Assembly: GCA_036186865.1 (NCBI GenBank)
Contig: AP025062.1
Location: forward strand, 8,202,191-8,266,190
Direction: 5' to 3'
DNA: 64,000 nucleotides
Source of the DNA: Eustoma russellianum
Taxonomy: Eukaryota; Streptophyta; Magnoliopsida; Gentianales; Gentianaceae
Position 1 is the stretch's first letter, and each line of letters begins with the position of its first letter. The notes beneath the pieces are model-generated. The model made no database searches and was not told the origin of the DNA. It was given only the letters and a program-made list of their open reading frames with translations. The position numbers were made by a program, and so were the translations under genes. This document shows, piece by piece, positions 46,211 through 58,200 of the stretch.

Positions 46211-47450
46211 CCCGTACTGTATATTTTTCGTACTAGTTTGTGTTATTGTTGTATAAGTATTATTATATATATTATTCCAAAGAAAACGCATAAATGCGTA
46301 GAATTTTACCGTAATGCAGATATATAATTTATCTAGGTGTTGAAGTATGATTTTTTTCCCTTACTGTTTTTATGTTATTAAGTTATTTACACTTTAATCT
46401 AATACTATGTTGTCATGCAATACTATGTCATTCCTAACTCATAATTAGCATGCTTTACTTCAAATGTGTAAGTTAATGACTTTTTTAAAAGTGGTAAATG
46501 TATGTCTATATCGTAACCCATGTCTTGTATGAGAAGTATTTGTGTTACTATATTCTTTGTAATTGTGTTGTTTGTTGTCGTTATATATTGCGATGTTTAT
46601 CACTGTTTTGGTGTACTAGTTATGTTGCAGCGTCATTGAAATAGTTGTGTGTATACTTGTGCGTATTTACTTAGCATCGTTTAGCTACTTTTGTTTCGTG
46701 TATCTATTTGTATGTTTTCTCAAATCGACTTATTTACGTTATATCATTAATGCTGTAACGAATTGTGTTTGTCTATATGTCTCTTTATTGTTGTAAGAGA
46801 CTGGGTGTTTTCTCTCTCTTTTTTTTAAAGTATATATTACTCTATGGACTAGTGACCCATGAAGTGTATTAACAGCGTTACGTCTATAAATTTCTAAGTT
46901 GGTTATCTCGCATTGGTTCCTCTCTTTTTTTGTCGTATAAGGTGGTTATTTTTTTTATTTCGCCCTCTTGTGGCGTTTATTGTTCATGTCGTGCTTGAAT
47001 TAGTAAATTTTTATTAGACATGAAGTGGTGGCATGTGATGGTCGGCGAGCTATTGGTTTTGCAGGCGCGACTATGATTTTGCTATTAACGACTTAAGTTA
47101 GTTTGTTTATATGTCATGGTAAGTTATGTATTTGTTTGTGCCGTGCATGAGTATGGTGTGCATTATGTTGTATTTGTGACCTGAATTTTATGTGATATTT
47201 ATATAATTTATTAAATTATGTTGCTGTATATTCATAGTTCATTATGTTGTGTGATATGCCCCTTTTTTTCCTCGTACTGTGTTATGTTTCTTTGTGTAGT
47301 TGTGTTGGATTTCTGTATGGTTGATGTTCTAGTATGTGTTTGGTATGTGGAAATATGTCGTTAAAGAATGTTGTATTAGTCATTGTGTGTATATATAATT
47401 AATTAGCAACATTGTGTATTATAGCCTTGTGTTTAATTTTTTTTTGCTCA
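45906..47450. other. Unidentified T-rich segment inside the Gypsy element
   Basis: About 1.5 kb, T-rich on the plus strand with many TGTTGT/TATGTT words and a TA array (46174-46208). It lies exactly between the RNase H remnant (47455 upward) and the integrase remnant (45905 downward) in place of the rest of RNase H and the integrase front. No open frame, terminal inverted repeat or target duplication found. Could be an old insertion plus deletion. Confidence 0.5.
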
Positions 47451-47454
47451 GCGA

Positions 47455-48500
47455 ACTTTGCTGATATCAACGGTCCACTTGATCTTCGCATTCCTATGCT
47501 TACGCCTGTTCAGGAGCACCAGTATCGACAAAAATCCTTAAACAAATTCCATGTAGTAGCTGGCCAAACCAAGAAAAACTCCTTACTTCAGTCACCTTGG
47601 TCGGTCAGTGCTACTCAGCAATATCCTTACTCTTCTTCGGATCCACTGAGGTTCACTCTTATGAACTTACGTGACTTAAGAAAGCCACGCTTCCGCTGCG
47701 CAACGCTGATCATTTATCTCTGACTAACGTCCTCTGTAGTGATGATGAGTCATTGATACCGGGACGCCGATGGTTGAACTCTGCTATGACGTCGCCAGCC
47801 TCCTCGATGTCCGCATTAGTCATCCCGTGGATCTAGGCACTGACCTTGCTTCCCTTGTATACTGTTCCTGATTCTATTGTGATGGTGGCACCGGCCTCTG
47901 CTCAATGCCCTCACTTGTAAAACATCTAAGTTGTCGCACTCACACTTGCATATTTCCCCCCAGACTGATTATCAGCGGCCATATCGCATACCTCCACCTT
48001 CTCCGTTGAAGGGTCCTTCTAAACTAGTAGAACCCCGGATCTGACGATGGCGATGGTGGAAGCCGCTGGTTCAACTACTACTGACACTGGCGTAGTCTAC
48101 TGTCGCTGTTGCGCCAAAGTGGTGGCCATGGTGTTGGCCAATGCTTTGAAGATGACCCACTTATCCTGGTGGTCATTACAACCACTGTTGCCTCATTTGC
48201 CAGCTATTCATGACACAAGGGTATTTTTTTTTGGATTCCACGCAAATCTTGACGAGAATTCGAATTGAACGGGGGGTGATCGATGGATTTGAGCCTTTAT
48301 GAGGCTCATGCGAAGGTTCGGGGATTCAACTATGATTAAATAGAGAAAGCTCTCCAACGACACACACCTCCTATAACCCGATCATAACTTAGGTCTACTT
48401 CATTTATTAAGGATATATTTGTCATTTCTTGGAAGAGATCATAGCTTACGTCTAAGTGATCTAGTTAATCCTACGTTTTCGAGGAGAATCTGAAGCCTCA
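47455..48500 (-). pseudogene. Gypsy gag to reverse transcriptase/RNase H remnant
   Basis: Minus strand in several frames. VAFLSHV, then VDPKKSKDIAE and TKVTEVRSFLGLASYYMEFV (about 47690-47555) mark the end of reverse transcriptase and the start of RNase H, followed by an RNAKIKWT block. A probable protease-flanking block (IHGMTNADIEEAGDVIA) lies near 47830. The region nearest the primer site (48000-48500) should be gag but is too damaged to confirm. Most of protease and reverse transcriptase is deleted. Confidence 0.55.
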
Positions 48501-48502
48501 GC

Positions 48503-48514
48503 TCTGATACCACT
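48503..48514 (-). other. Gypsy primer-binding site
   Basis: On the minus strand TGGTATCAGAGC follows the 5' LTR end (GCTACA) after a 2-base spacer; matches initiator Met tRNA. Confidence 0.88.
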
Positions 48515-49205
48515 TGTAGCGCCCCGCTCCCGAACCCTAACATCGGGAGCAGTGCACCCGTCATATCTTGCTAAGGAGAATACAAGGTATCGAATCAATT
48601 TCCAACATGTCCGAAAAGACGTAGAAATTTTTCTCGCAGAAACGAATTACCATAACATTAAATTACATGAATAAAGAAATCCTCAATAAAATACTAAATC
48701 AGTAATGGCAATAAAGTCACTATGCCAACATCTAAGTGCTATCAGTCTAAATAGCGTTGTGTCCGATGAAAATCCCAATAAAATAACGACAGACAGCCGC
48801 AAGGTCTCTTCGTATTCTAGGTGCGACCTCAGTCTGCCCATACTACCGTGTCAGCCCCGTCCTCAGCAAAGACATAGTCGTGCGCTTCCTCGTGCTCATC
48901 TGGTGGGGGAGAAGTATGGGTGAGTGACGGAAAATCACCTAGTAGACACATGCCTCCAACTAGTACAAGACGAGCATATAAAAATGACATAACACATAGC
49001 ACATAACATAGTATCACATAAGCATATGAAAGAATGCGGAAAGGTAATTCACTCCAGATAAAGAATGTGCAACATCGTGATGCATGTCCTACTATGCATG
49101 TCACACGCAACAAAGTCATGTCACACAGAATGCCGATATCTCTACTATGAAATGCATGATCCCGGGACCTGCTGAGTGCCTGTGAGTCGTACCCACCCAC
49201 AGTCA

Positions 49206-49308
49206 CCATACTGAGTGTGCGTGGCCCTGCCACCGTACACCATCCTGAGTGTGCGTGGCCCCGCCACCGTACACCATACTGAGCGTCCGTGACCCGTATG
49301 TCACGATC
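49206..49308 (-). repeat. 34-bp tandem repeat in Gypsy 5' LTR
   Basis: Three units at 49206, 49240 and 49274, counterpart of 43246-43347. Confidence 0.85.
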
Positions 49309-49832
49309 CACTATAAATGCGATGCACGTGCCATGAATGCAAACAACACAGTCGCCTGAAGCCCCTGGTCATCCTTACCATCCTCCGGCACTCAAATATA
49401 GGCTCATTTAAAGATCGCCTGAGGCTTCTAGCCCATCCTCACCATCCTCCAACACTCAAATCTAGGTTCACTTATTAACCGAGTAATGATATAGCATTGT
49501 TTGACGTCAAACCTATTTTTCTATAGCTTGTATACATTTATCGTGCATTTTCTATATTTTTTCACATTTTTCTCCCATTTATTTCTATTTATTACCTAAT
49601 TATTCACATTAAATAAATTGCCACAATTACTGAAATTTAATGGGAATAATTTAATTTTAGCATTTTATAATTTCTAGAATTTATTTATAGTTTTCTGATA
49701 TTTATTTATATTTTTCTTATAATTATTACTATTTTTAAACAATTAAATAACATTAATATAAATTCATAATTTTTTTCCTGGCCCCAGCCCGCCAACATCA
49801 GTCCTGGGCCGCCAGGCCCTTTGCACCTTTCG

Positions 49833-49834
<2 letters not shown>

Positions 49835-49872
<38 letters not shown>
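49835..49872. repeat. TA microsatellite private to the 5' LTR
   Basis: About 18 TA units where the 3' LTR has only TTTTTTATAAATATA (near 43853), so the array grew after insertion. Confidence 0.85.
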
Positions 49873-49875
<3 letters not shown>

Positions 49876-50907
49876 TTAACTGGGCCGGCCAGCTGGGGCC
49901 CGGTCCGTTGGACATTCGGCCCGGCCCGCGGTCGACTCAACAGTTTATGTTTTTTTTAATTTAAGCAGCGTCAGGGGCTGGCCTGCGCATAGCCAGCCCG
50001 TTAAGGGGTCTGGCTTGCCAGCGCCCTCCAGCCCGGACCAACTATAATTTTTTTTAATTAAATCTCAGGCGCCACATCCAGGATGTGCGTGCTACTCATC
50101 GTGCGCAGTAAGGACACACGCGGCCCTCCAGGAGGCGCGTTAAGCGCTCCAGACGCCTCCGACGTCTGTTTTTCTGATCCCGATCTATATTTTCGCCTAT
50201 TTCGAGTCTATGAGAACTTATTCTAAGGCCAAATCAACAACTAAAAACCCTAAACATATTAAAGATGTGCTATTCTGATTATCAAATTTTTCCCTAAAAT
50301 CAAATTCAAGGTCACGCAATACACTTCAGTCATTGCACAGATTCCAAATTTCATGCTTTTCACAGATTGAACAACATGCTATGAAATTCAACAATTAAAA
50401 CAACAAAAACACATAAAATACCAAGAGAGCATGCTTGAATTTGTACCAATTGGAGGGGAAAAAGAGAACCTACTTGATTGATGATAAATTCCACGATTAT
50501 ACGGATTAGTGTATAAACTGAAACGCCTTGCTTCCTTCTTTTCTCCTTCTTTTTCTCTCCTCCCTTTTCTCTTTCCCCTTCCCTTTCTTCTGTGTCGCTG
50601 CTCCTCTCTTTTATTTTATTTTATTATTTATTTTCTTCTTTTTCCTGTTACCCGCTGATTCCCCCTCCCCTTAACATTTATTCTTCAGTTGTGCGAAATT
50701 AAGGGGGGCAGTTACCCCCCACCATCACGTCTTCTATTTATTTTTTTAAATATTAAATTTATCCCCTTGCCCTTTCCCTTCGGTTACAATTCATTTTATA
50801 CCTATTTTTTTTTTTAATTTTTCTCCCTTATCCCATGGCACCCCTTTTAGCATTTTTATATTTTATTTATTTATATCATTTTTTTGTGCCCATCCTTTAT
50901 TGTACCT

Positions 50908-50912
<5 letters not shown>

Positions 50913-50956
<44 letters not shown>
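50913..50956. repeat. TA microsatellite in Gypsy 5' LTR
   Basis: About 22 TA units; counterpart of 44898-44942. Confidence 0.9.
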
Positions 50957-50961
<5 letters not shown>

Positions 50962-51104
50962 ACCATACATAACTAAGGGACTGCTTGGACATAAACGATT
51001 TGCTATGATTAATTCAATTCTGAGGAGTTGTTACACTCAACGACTACTTAGTTTTAAATTAACACATAACGACTAATTCGAAAATTTCCGGATGTAACAA
51101 TTGT

Positions 51105-51409
51105 GTTGTTCACTCACTCGCTTCGTCTATTAGCGTACTCGTAGAGTAACTTATAATCCATAAGTAATAGTTTGAAACACTTGTTAAGAATAGACGAATA
51201 AAAATAGAAAAATTATGTAAAAGATGCGAGTATATACACATTTTTTTCTCTTTTTATTGTCGCGTATGAGAAGTGTTTATGAATGAATGTTCTAATGTGA
51301 CGCTCTAACCTTTGTTTAGAAAAACAAAACATCTTCGACCTACTAAAAAAAGAGGAAAATTGCTTTTTTTTGTAGTATCTATTCATTTTTGAAACGATAG
51401 AATATATAA
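51105..51409. other. Spacer
   Basis: AT-rich non-coding DNA between the Gypsy target duplication and the next element. Nothing recognised. Confidence 0.4.
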
Positions 51410-52122
51410 GGGATAATTACCTTTTATTCTCTTAATGTTTGGCATAATCGCTGATATCCTTTACTATTTAAAAATACATCATTACCCTCTGATGTTTGAA
51501 AAATATACTTTTACCTCCTTGGTTTAATAAAAAAATATTATTCGAATATATATAATAAGAATTGTCTCTTTTCGTCCTACCGTCTTCATCTCCTTTCTAT
51601 CAACTTTTCTAATTCCCCTATCCCTTACCGCCACCTTGCCTCTGCCACTAGCAACCACCATCACCTTCATCCCCAAACACCCAGTCCACCACTGAAACTC
51701 CCTCCAACACCAGCATACATCTCTACCAATTTTGCATGAGCTCCCTTTCCATTGCCCCGTCCCCACTAGCTGCCGCCTCCCATCACCAACAACCAATAGA
51801 TGATATTTCCTCCTTATCCTTTTCCCTTTCCGATATCTCTATCACCCCTAACTTCTCCAATAACTTGTTGCTCGAAAAGTGCCTTGGATTCTCCATAACG
51901 AATGATAAGTGAGGATCTTTTGGCGAAGAACGACGTGACGACAAGAAAAAGATGAATAGTGAAAAGGGGCATTATTGATTTTTTTCTTAAAATTTTTAGC
52001 TTTATGTTTTAAAATGATATTTTACCTTTTAGTACAAATATACGAGAGTAAGAATGTATTTTTAAACATGAAGAGGATTTGACGATTATGCCAAAGATTA
52101 AAGGGGCAAAATTTAATTATCC
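51410..52122. mobile_element. Mutator-type non-autonomous element with perfect 9-bp target duplication
   Basis: 713 bp with about 110-bp imperfect terminal inverted repeats: GGGATAATTACC / GTTTGGCATAATCG / TTTAAAAATACAT on the left and the complement on the right (ending AATTATCC). The flanks AATATATAA at 51401-51409 and 52123-52131 are identical, 9 bp, diagnostic for Mutator-type insertion. The interior (about 51560-51950) is markedly richer in C and codon-like than its ends, with a 90-codon minus-strand frame (51796-51524) that I do not recognise. It lies about 140 bp upstream of the importin-9 start codon. Confidence 0.88.
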
Positions 52123-52259
52123 AATATATAAATATGGTAGCCTTCCAAAAAAAATAAAGACCGACAACGATCAAAACCCTATATGATTTTTGCCGCTAAA
52201 AAGCGCTCTTTCCTACTTCCTCCCAACTCCCAACTTCCAAAAAGTAGAGCAAATCAGTG

Positions 52260-55200
52260 ATGGAGTCGGAGCTTCAATGGCTATCCAATTGCTTGAGTGC
52301 TTCCCTCCACAACGACCCTCACGTCCGCTCTGCCGCCGTTACTTCTCTTAACGACGCTTCTCTTCGCCCAGGTCCCACTTCATTCACTTCAGTTTTTTCT
52401 GCTTGTGTTCTTTTACTTCATTTCGGTAGCTAATTTGAATTCTACAAGTTTTTGAACGACCCTTTCTCCATATTGGGAGACTCTGATTTAGGTTTTCCCC
52501 CTCCCCCCTCTTTTAAGAGTGTGTGAGTGTTTTAGCCCCTCAAGAGAGAGGGAAAAAACAAAAATAAATAAAAAGAATGAGTGAAGTGATGTTGTCCCAA
52601 TTAATAGAATTTGCTATTTCCACTTTCATCATCTTTACAAAAAACGTGGGAAATTCTTGTCATTTTTCATGGATTGTTGAAATATCTCAGCTTATTATAT
52701 ATGTCTACCGATTTTTTCATTTTTGTTGTGGTTAATTTCGTGATGACATATTGGGTTAAAGGGGTTTCTGATTAACCGGGGCTTTATTTTGCTGTTATTT
52801 AGTCAGTTTTTGGGCTTACATTACCACATTTAGCTTTTCTTCCTTTACTCATTTTTCAGGTTTTGGAAGCGCTTTATGTAGAATTGCAGCAAACAGGGAG
52901 CTTTCTCCAGGATTGCGCCAAATATCCTTTATTGATTGTTGATTCATCTAATAAGCACTTTCTTTTGCTTGAAAGTTTTGGAACAGAGAACATTTCAACT
53001 GCTGGTTGGACATGTTGATGTCGAGTTTACCTTGCTTTCTTACCTCTTTGACTTAACATGATATTTTACTCGGCGGCTATCCTTCTGAAAAATTTTATCA
53101 AGAAGCATTGGCAAGAAGACGAGGAAAGTTTTGAGCACCCAGTTGTTTCAAATGATGAAAAGGTCTGCGTGCTGTAGAACTGCGTAGCATTATTTTCCTT
53201 TTTCTCCAATATACTGAGCCTGTTCGTTGTAGACTTCTAGTGAAAACATGTTACATTTTGGTTGTCACTTAACTTGCCAGCATATAAGATGTTGGTTATT
53301 GTTGACATTATTTCATCGTCCTATATATGCATAGAGTTTGGACCTTGTAAAACTTTTGAAGTTTTTTTTGGGTCAAATATTCCTGAACAAGGTTCTTTTT
53401 TGGACATGAAAAATAACCAGAATACCATGCGAAGAGCTCTGTTATCAGCTCTTAATGATCCTCAAAAGAAAATCAGTAAAGCACTTTCCGCAGCTGTTGC
53501 AGCAATTGCACACACGGATTGGCCAGATCAGTGGCCGGACATTCTTCCTTCTCTTGTACAAATGATCAGCAATCAGAATGACATAAATGCTGGTACGTCT
53601 TTACTGCCTTTTTGCTGGCGTATAGCTATATTTATACCTGTTAACCTTTCCTAAGCATGGTTTTAGTGGGGTGAGTTGTATTAGTGTGGATGGGAATTTG
53701 GCATATGGTCTTTCAGGAGATCTATGCAGAAGGTGACCATGTTTATTCCTTTTGTGCAGTGCATGGAGGTCTAAGATGCTTGGCTTCGATTTGTTCAGAC
53801 TTGGATGATAAGACAGCGCCATATTTGTTGCAAGCAGTCTTCCCTCCTTTGCATGCTATCGTGTCATCTTCACAGGTTAATTTAACTTTAGACATTGTTT
53901 ATCTGCATATGCTGAATGTATGGTGGCAGGGTTTAAATCAAGATTTGAGTGGATATCTCAGAGGCAATAGCAGCTGGATTTTTGTTATAAGAGATTATAA
54001 ATATTTCCTGGTGTTCCTGCTAATGTGAAAGAAGGCTGAATGTGGCTAAAGTGAGGAACTGTGGTAGGAAAATGCTTAAAAGTAAAATTGCAAACTCAGA
54101 GATTCTTTTGGGCTACTGGCTTGCTCTGCACATTTTGTCCAAATAAAACTTCTGACTATTTTTTAGCTTCTAAATTCATAAGGCATTTCACCTGAATCTG
54201 AATTATGACTTCTGCAGTCTCATCGGTGCTGTTCTTATTTTTCGTATATGGTACACGATGCTGGGATGCGAATCTTACAAGCAATTTTTAACCATAACAC
54301 ACCATCCTTCTCCCATTAGTTTTGTTGGAATATCCGGATATTAATGCACCGGATATTAGTGTGATTGAAATATAGGAGAGTTATTGCAGTCAATAGAGTA
54401 TGGTAAGAATATATGTATCACCGAAAATAGGCATAGTAGTAATAGTAGTATATGATTTTCCATAGTTAGGAGATCTTATACATCTCATCAATTAGTTACC
54501 AAAAATATAAAGATTAGATTGATTCCTCATCAATCTATAAATAGAGTAGCATTGTATTTTTCGGTTGTAAGCATTTTTCTTAAATTCAATCAATAAAACC
54601 GATTGCCTCTTATCTCTTTATGGGATTAGAGCCATAATACTACATTACTTCCTAAAAACCGAGAATGACCGCGGAAAACTCTGTCATCTCCAGTGTCCGA
54701 CAACACTCTTCCACCCCAGGAAATAAAACTGGGACAGGGTCTCACAACACCGCATATGACGGTATTCCAATGGTCATATCCAGCCATATACTCAACGGTA
54801 ATAATTATCTGTCCTTGTCAAAGGCTATGGAATTGTTTTTCACCGGGAAAGGAAAAGAAGAATATTCATTTGAGACACTGAAAGTCCCCGCAACCGATGA
54901 TCCGAAGTATAAGAGTTGGAAGGCTGACAACAACATGATAATGTCATGGCTTGTTGGATCTATGAATTCGGATATTAGTGAAGATTTCCTTCTCTACTCA
55001 ACAGCTGATGAAATATGGGCAACTGCTAAAAAGATGTATTCGAAAAAAGATAATACATCTGAACTGTATGGTATAGAAGCTCAGCTTCAAGATCTAAGAC
55101 AAGGTGACATGTCTGTCACAAAATATTTTACCAAACTGACCAGGACTTGGCAACAACTGGATGCCTTTGAAGTGTACACCTGGAGTTGCGCCACTGATGC

Positions 55201-58200
55201 ACAGCGGTACAAAGAAATCAATGAGACAAAACGAGTGTTCAGATTTCTCATTGGCCTGAACGCAGAATTAGATGGAGTTAGGGGCAGAATACTTGGCATC
55301 AAGCCACTGCCTAGTCAGAAGCACGACATGAAGAAAGCCGTAGAAAATTGATGATTAACCATCTCTCATCATCACTGGGTGACAATTCCGGCCTCGCAGT
55401 CAAACGAGCTAAAATTCAAAATAATACTCCAAACAGTTCCAGACCTTATTGCAACTATTGCAAGCAATCTGAACACACTGTCTCTGAATGCTGGAAACTG
55501 AAGGGAAAACCTACAGATAGTAGGCAGTCCAAGGCAAGTTGGAAAAAATCTAATCCTGGGAACAACCCCAACTGGCGGGCATCTAAGACTGGTGAATTTC
55601 ATAACAGTCAGGGCAATATGGTTATCCCTGAAAATTCTGAAGGAATGGATCTCCCTACTAAGGATCAAATTGAGGCACTGCTGAATCTCCTAAACCAAAA
55701 AGGGGGAGAAACTCATGAACCTATCCAAGCATCTATGGACAATATTGGCAGCTTAAGTGATCAGAATCAACCATGGATTGTGGACTCCAGTGCTACTGAT
55801 CATATGACAAATGATTTACAAAAATAATATCATATGACAAATGAAGGTAAGAACATAACTGATTACATTAAGTTTCCATCACCTAAATTTGTCCAACTAG
55901 CGGACGGAACGGCTAGGAAAATCATGGGAAAAGGATCAGTAAAATTGAATCCTAATCTGACCTTACTAAATGTTCTATATGTCCCAGATTTAAAATTTAA
56001 TCTCCTCTCTGTAGGAAAATTAATAAGAGACTCAGGTTGTATTATTGAATTCTCACCAAATGTATGCTATTTTCAGGATGCCTATTCGAGAATGAAGATT
56101 GGCAGTACTAAGCATGTCAAGGGACTATTCCTGCTCGACCCAAACTCACAGAAACAAACATCCATTTCATATGCACACAGTAGTGTGACTAGAATAAAGG
56201 GCTACAAAGCTGCAAGAAGATTAAAGTGTACTGCCTCAAGTAGAAATAAATGTATTGCCTCTAACCAGATTATGCTCTTGCACAAGAGGCTTGGACATCC
56301 GAGTTTTATTTATCTAAAGAAATTATTTCCAGATTTGTTCATCAATGTGGATACTAACTTATTGACTTGTGAAACATGCCAAATAACAAAACACATCTAG
56401 CACACATACTCAAACAAACGTCACAAAGAGACAAAACCATTTAACCTCGTGCACACTGATATTTGGGGTCCATCACAAATAGCCAATATTAGTGGAACAC
56501 GGTGGTTCATCACCTTTGTGAACGATCACACACGTGTGACGTGGATATACCGTATAAAACATAAGTCTGAAGTGGGAACTATTTTCAGAACATTTCACAA
56601 TCTTATAAAAAAACAATTTGGAACAAAAATTAAGACCCTGAGGTCTGATAAGGCCTCTGAGTACTTAGACAAAACACTGAAAGCCTATATATCTGAAAGG
56701 AAAAACAGACACCTATTGGAAGTTACTAGGGCCATTAAAAACTCAATGAATGTACCTAAACAATATTGGGGTGAAGCAGTATTAACTGCCACTTATCTTA
56801 TAAATCGCATGCCATCCAGAGTTCTCAAGTTTAAAACACCAAGGCAAACACTGATATATAGTCATCCATATGACAATCTAGTGTCTGAATTACCCCTAAA
56901 AATCTTCAGATGCACAACATATGTACACGTATACAACTGAACCAAACTAGATCCGAAGGCTATAAAATGCATATTAATAGGATACTCAGGAACACAAAAA
57001 GGGTACAAATGTTATTGCCCAAACAGTAAAAAGATATACACAACACTAGACGTTACATTCAATGAAACTCAAGCTTTCTATGAAAACACAACAAAGGACA
57101 CAATCTGGGAAGAAACCTGGAACCTAATAGACCTAAGTATACAACCACCTGATCAGGCACAAGTAAGTGACTGAGAGCCATCAGGACAAGAACAAGTTTT
57201 ACCTGAATCATCAATCGAAAAAGAATCTAATATACAAGGAAGACCTCCTATTCAAAAAGTATATACCCGGAGGAATATTCTCCAAACATATGGGCCAAAA
57301 GAGCAAGACATACAAACTGAAGACACTATACATCCTACACAAATGAATGAACTCTGTCCAGAAAATCAAGTAATTGATGATAGACCAATAGCCCTTAGGA
57401 AAGGAATCAGAGAATGCACAAAACATCCTCTGTGTAACTTCCTGACATATTCAAAATTAAGCCGTAAGTTTCAAGTTTTCACAAGTAGCCTAGACTCACA
57501 ACTGATTCCTAAAGACATTAATGAAGCACTCTCAATACCACATTGGAAGGAAGCAGTAAGTGAAGAAATGAAGGCGCGAGTGAAAGCCAATACTTGAAAA
57601 CTAACACCATGTCCATAAGGGGTTAGACCAGTAGGGTGCAAGTGGATCTTTACCATTAAATACAATACCAATGGAACCGTAAATCGATATAAAGCTAGAC
57701 TACTAGCTAGAGGATTTACTCAAACGTATGGAGTAAATTATCTAGAGACATTTGTTCCAGTAGCAAAATTAAACACAGTAAGGGTTATATTTTCCATTGT
57801 TGTAAACTTAGACTGGAAATTGCATCAATTAGATGTAAAAAATGCATTCTTAAATGAAAATTTACAAGAAGTATATATGCATATTCCTCCAGGATTCACT
57901 AGTGAAACAAATAAACACATGGTTTGTAAGTTACAAAAATCATTATATGGTCTAAAACAGTCACCTAGAGCATGGTTCCAGAGATTTACTAAAGAAGTTA
58001 AAAACCAAGGGTTTGTACAGTGTCATGAAGACCATACGTTGCGCCTACATACCTCAGAAACTGGGTTATTAATATTTTTTTTTGTAAATTTTTATTAATA
58101 GTTCTTATTATATATGTTGATAATATAATTATCATTGGAAAAAATGAAAAAAGAAGGAAATCATAAAGAAACTATCACAAAAGTTTGAAGTAAAAGAACT

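Larger units (their letters stand above)
32935..51099 (-). mobile_element. Gypsy LTR retrotransposon, minus strand, carrying a nested Copia
   Basis: Boundaries: TGTAGCGCCCCG at 32935 and CCGGATGTAACA ending at 51099, flanked by identical ATTGT (32930-32934 and 51100-51104). On the minus strand the order is 5' LTR (51099-48515), primer-binding site (48503-48514), degraded and deleted internal region (48502-45087), then 3' LTR (45086-42806 and 33172-32935) split by the Copia-2 element. Remnants of reverse transcriptase/RNase H (about 47455-47720) and integrase C terminus (45195-45900) identify Gypsy order (integrase after RNase H). The internal region is only 3.4 kb and includes about 1.5 kb not recognisable as Gypsy, so the element was non-autonomous. 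Confidence 0.93.
48515..51099 (-). repeat. Gypsy 5' LTR
   Basis: 2,585 bp, complete and uninterrupted. It shows the pre-insertion sequence of the Copia-2 target (GTTGTGTCCGATG near 48770). Relative to the 3' LTR it has a tandem duplication of about 61 bp near 49350-49470 and an expanded TA array at 49835-49872. Target duplication ATTGT follows at 51100. Confidence 0.95.
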
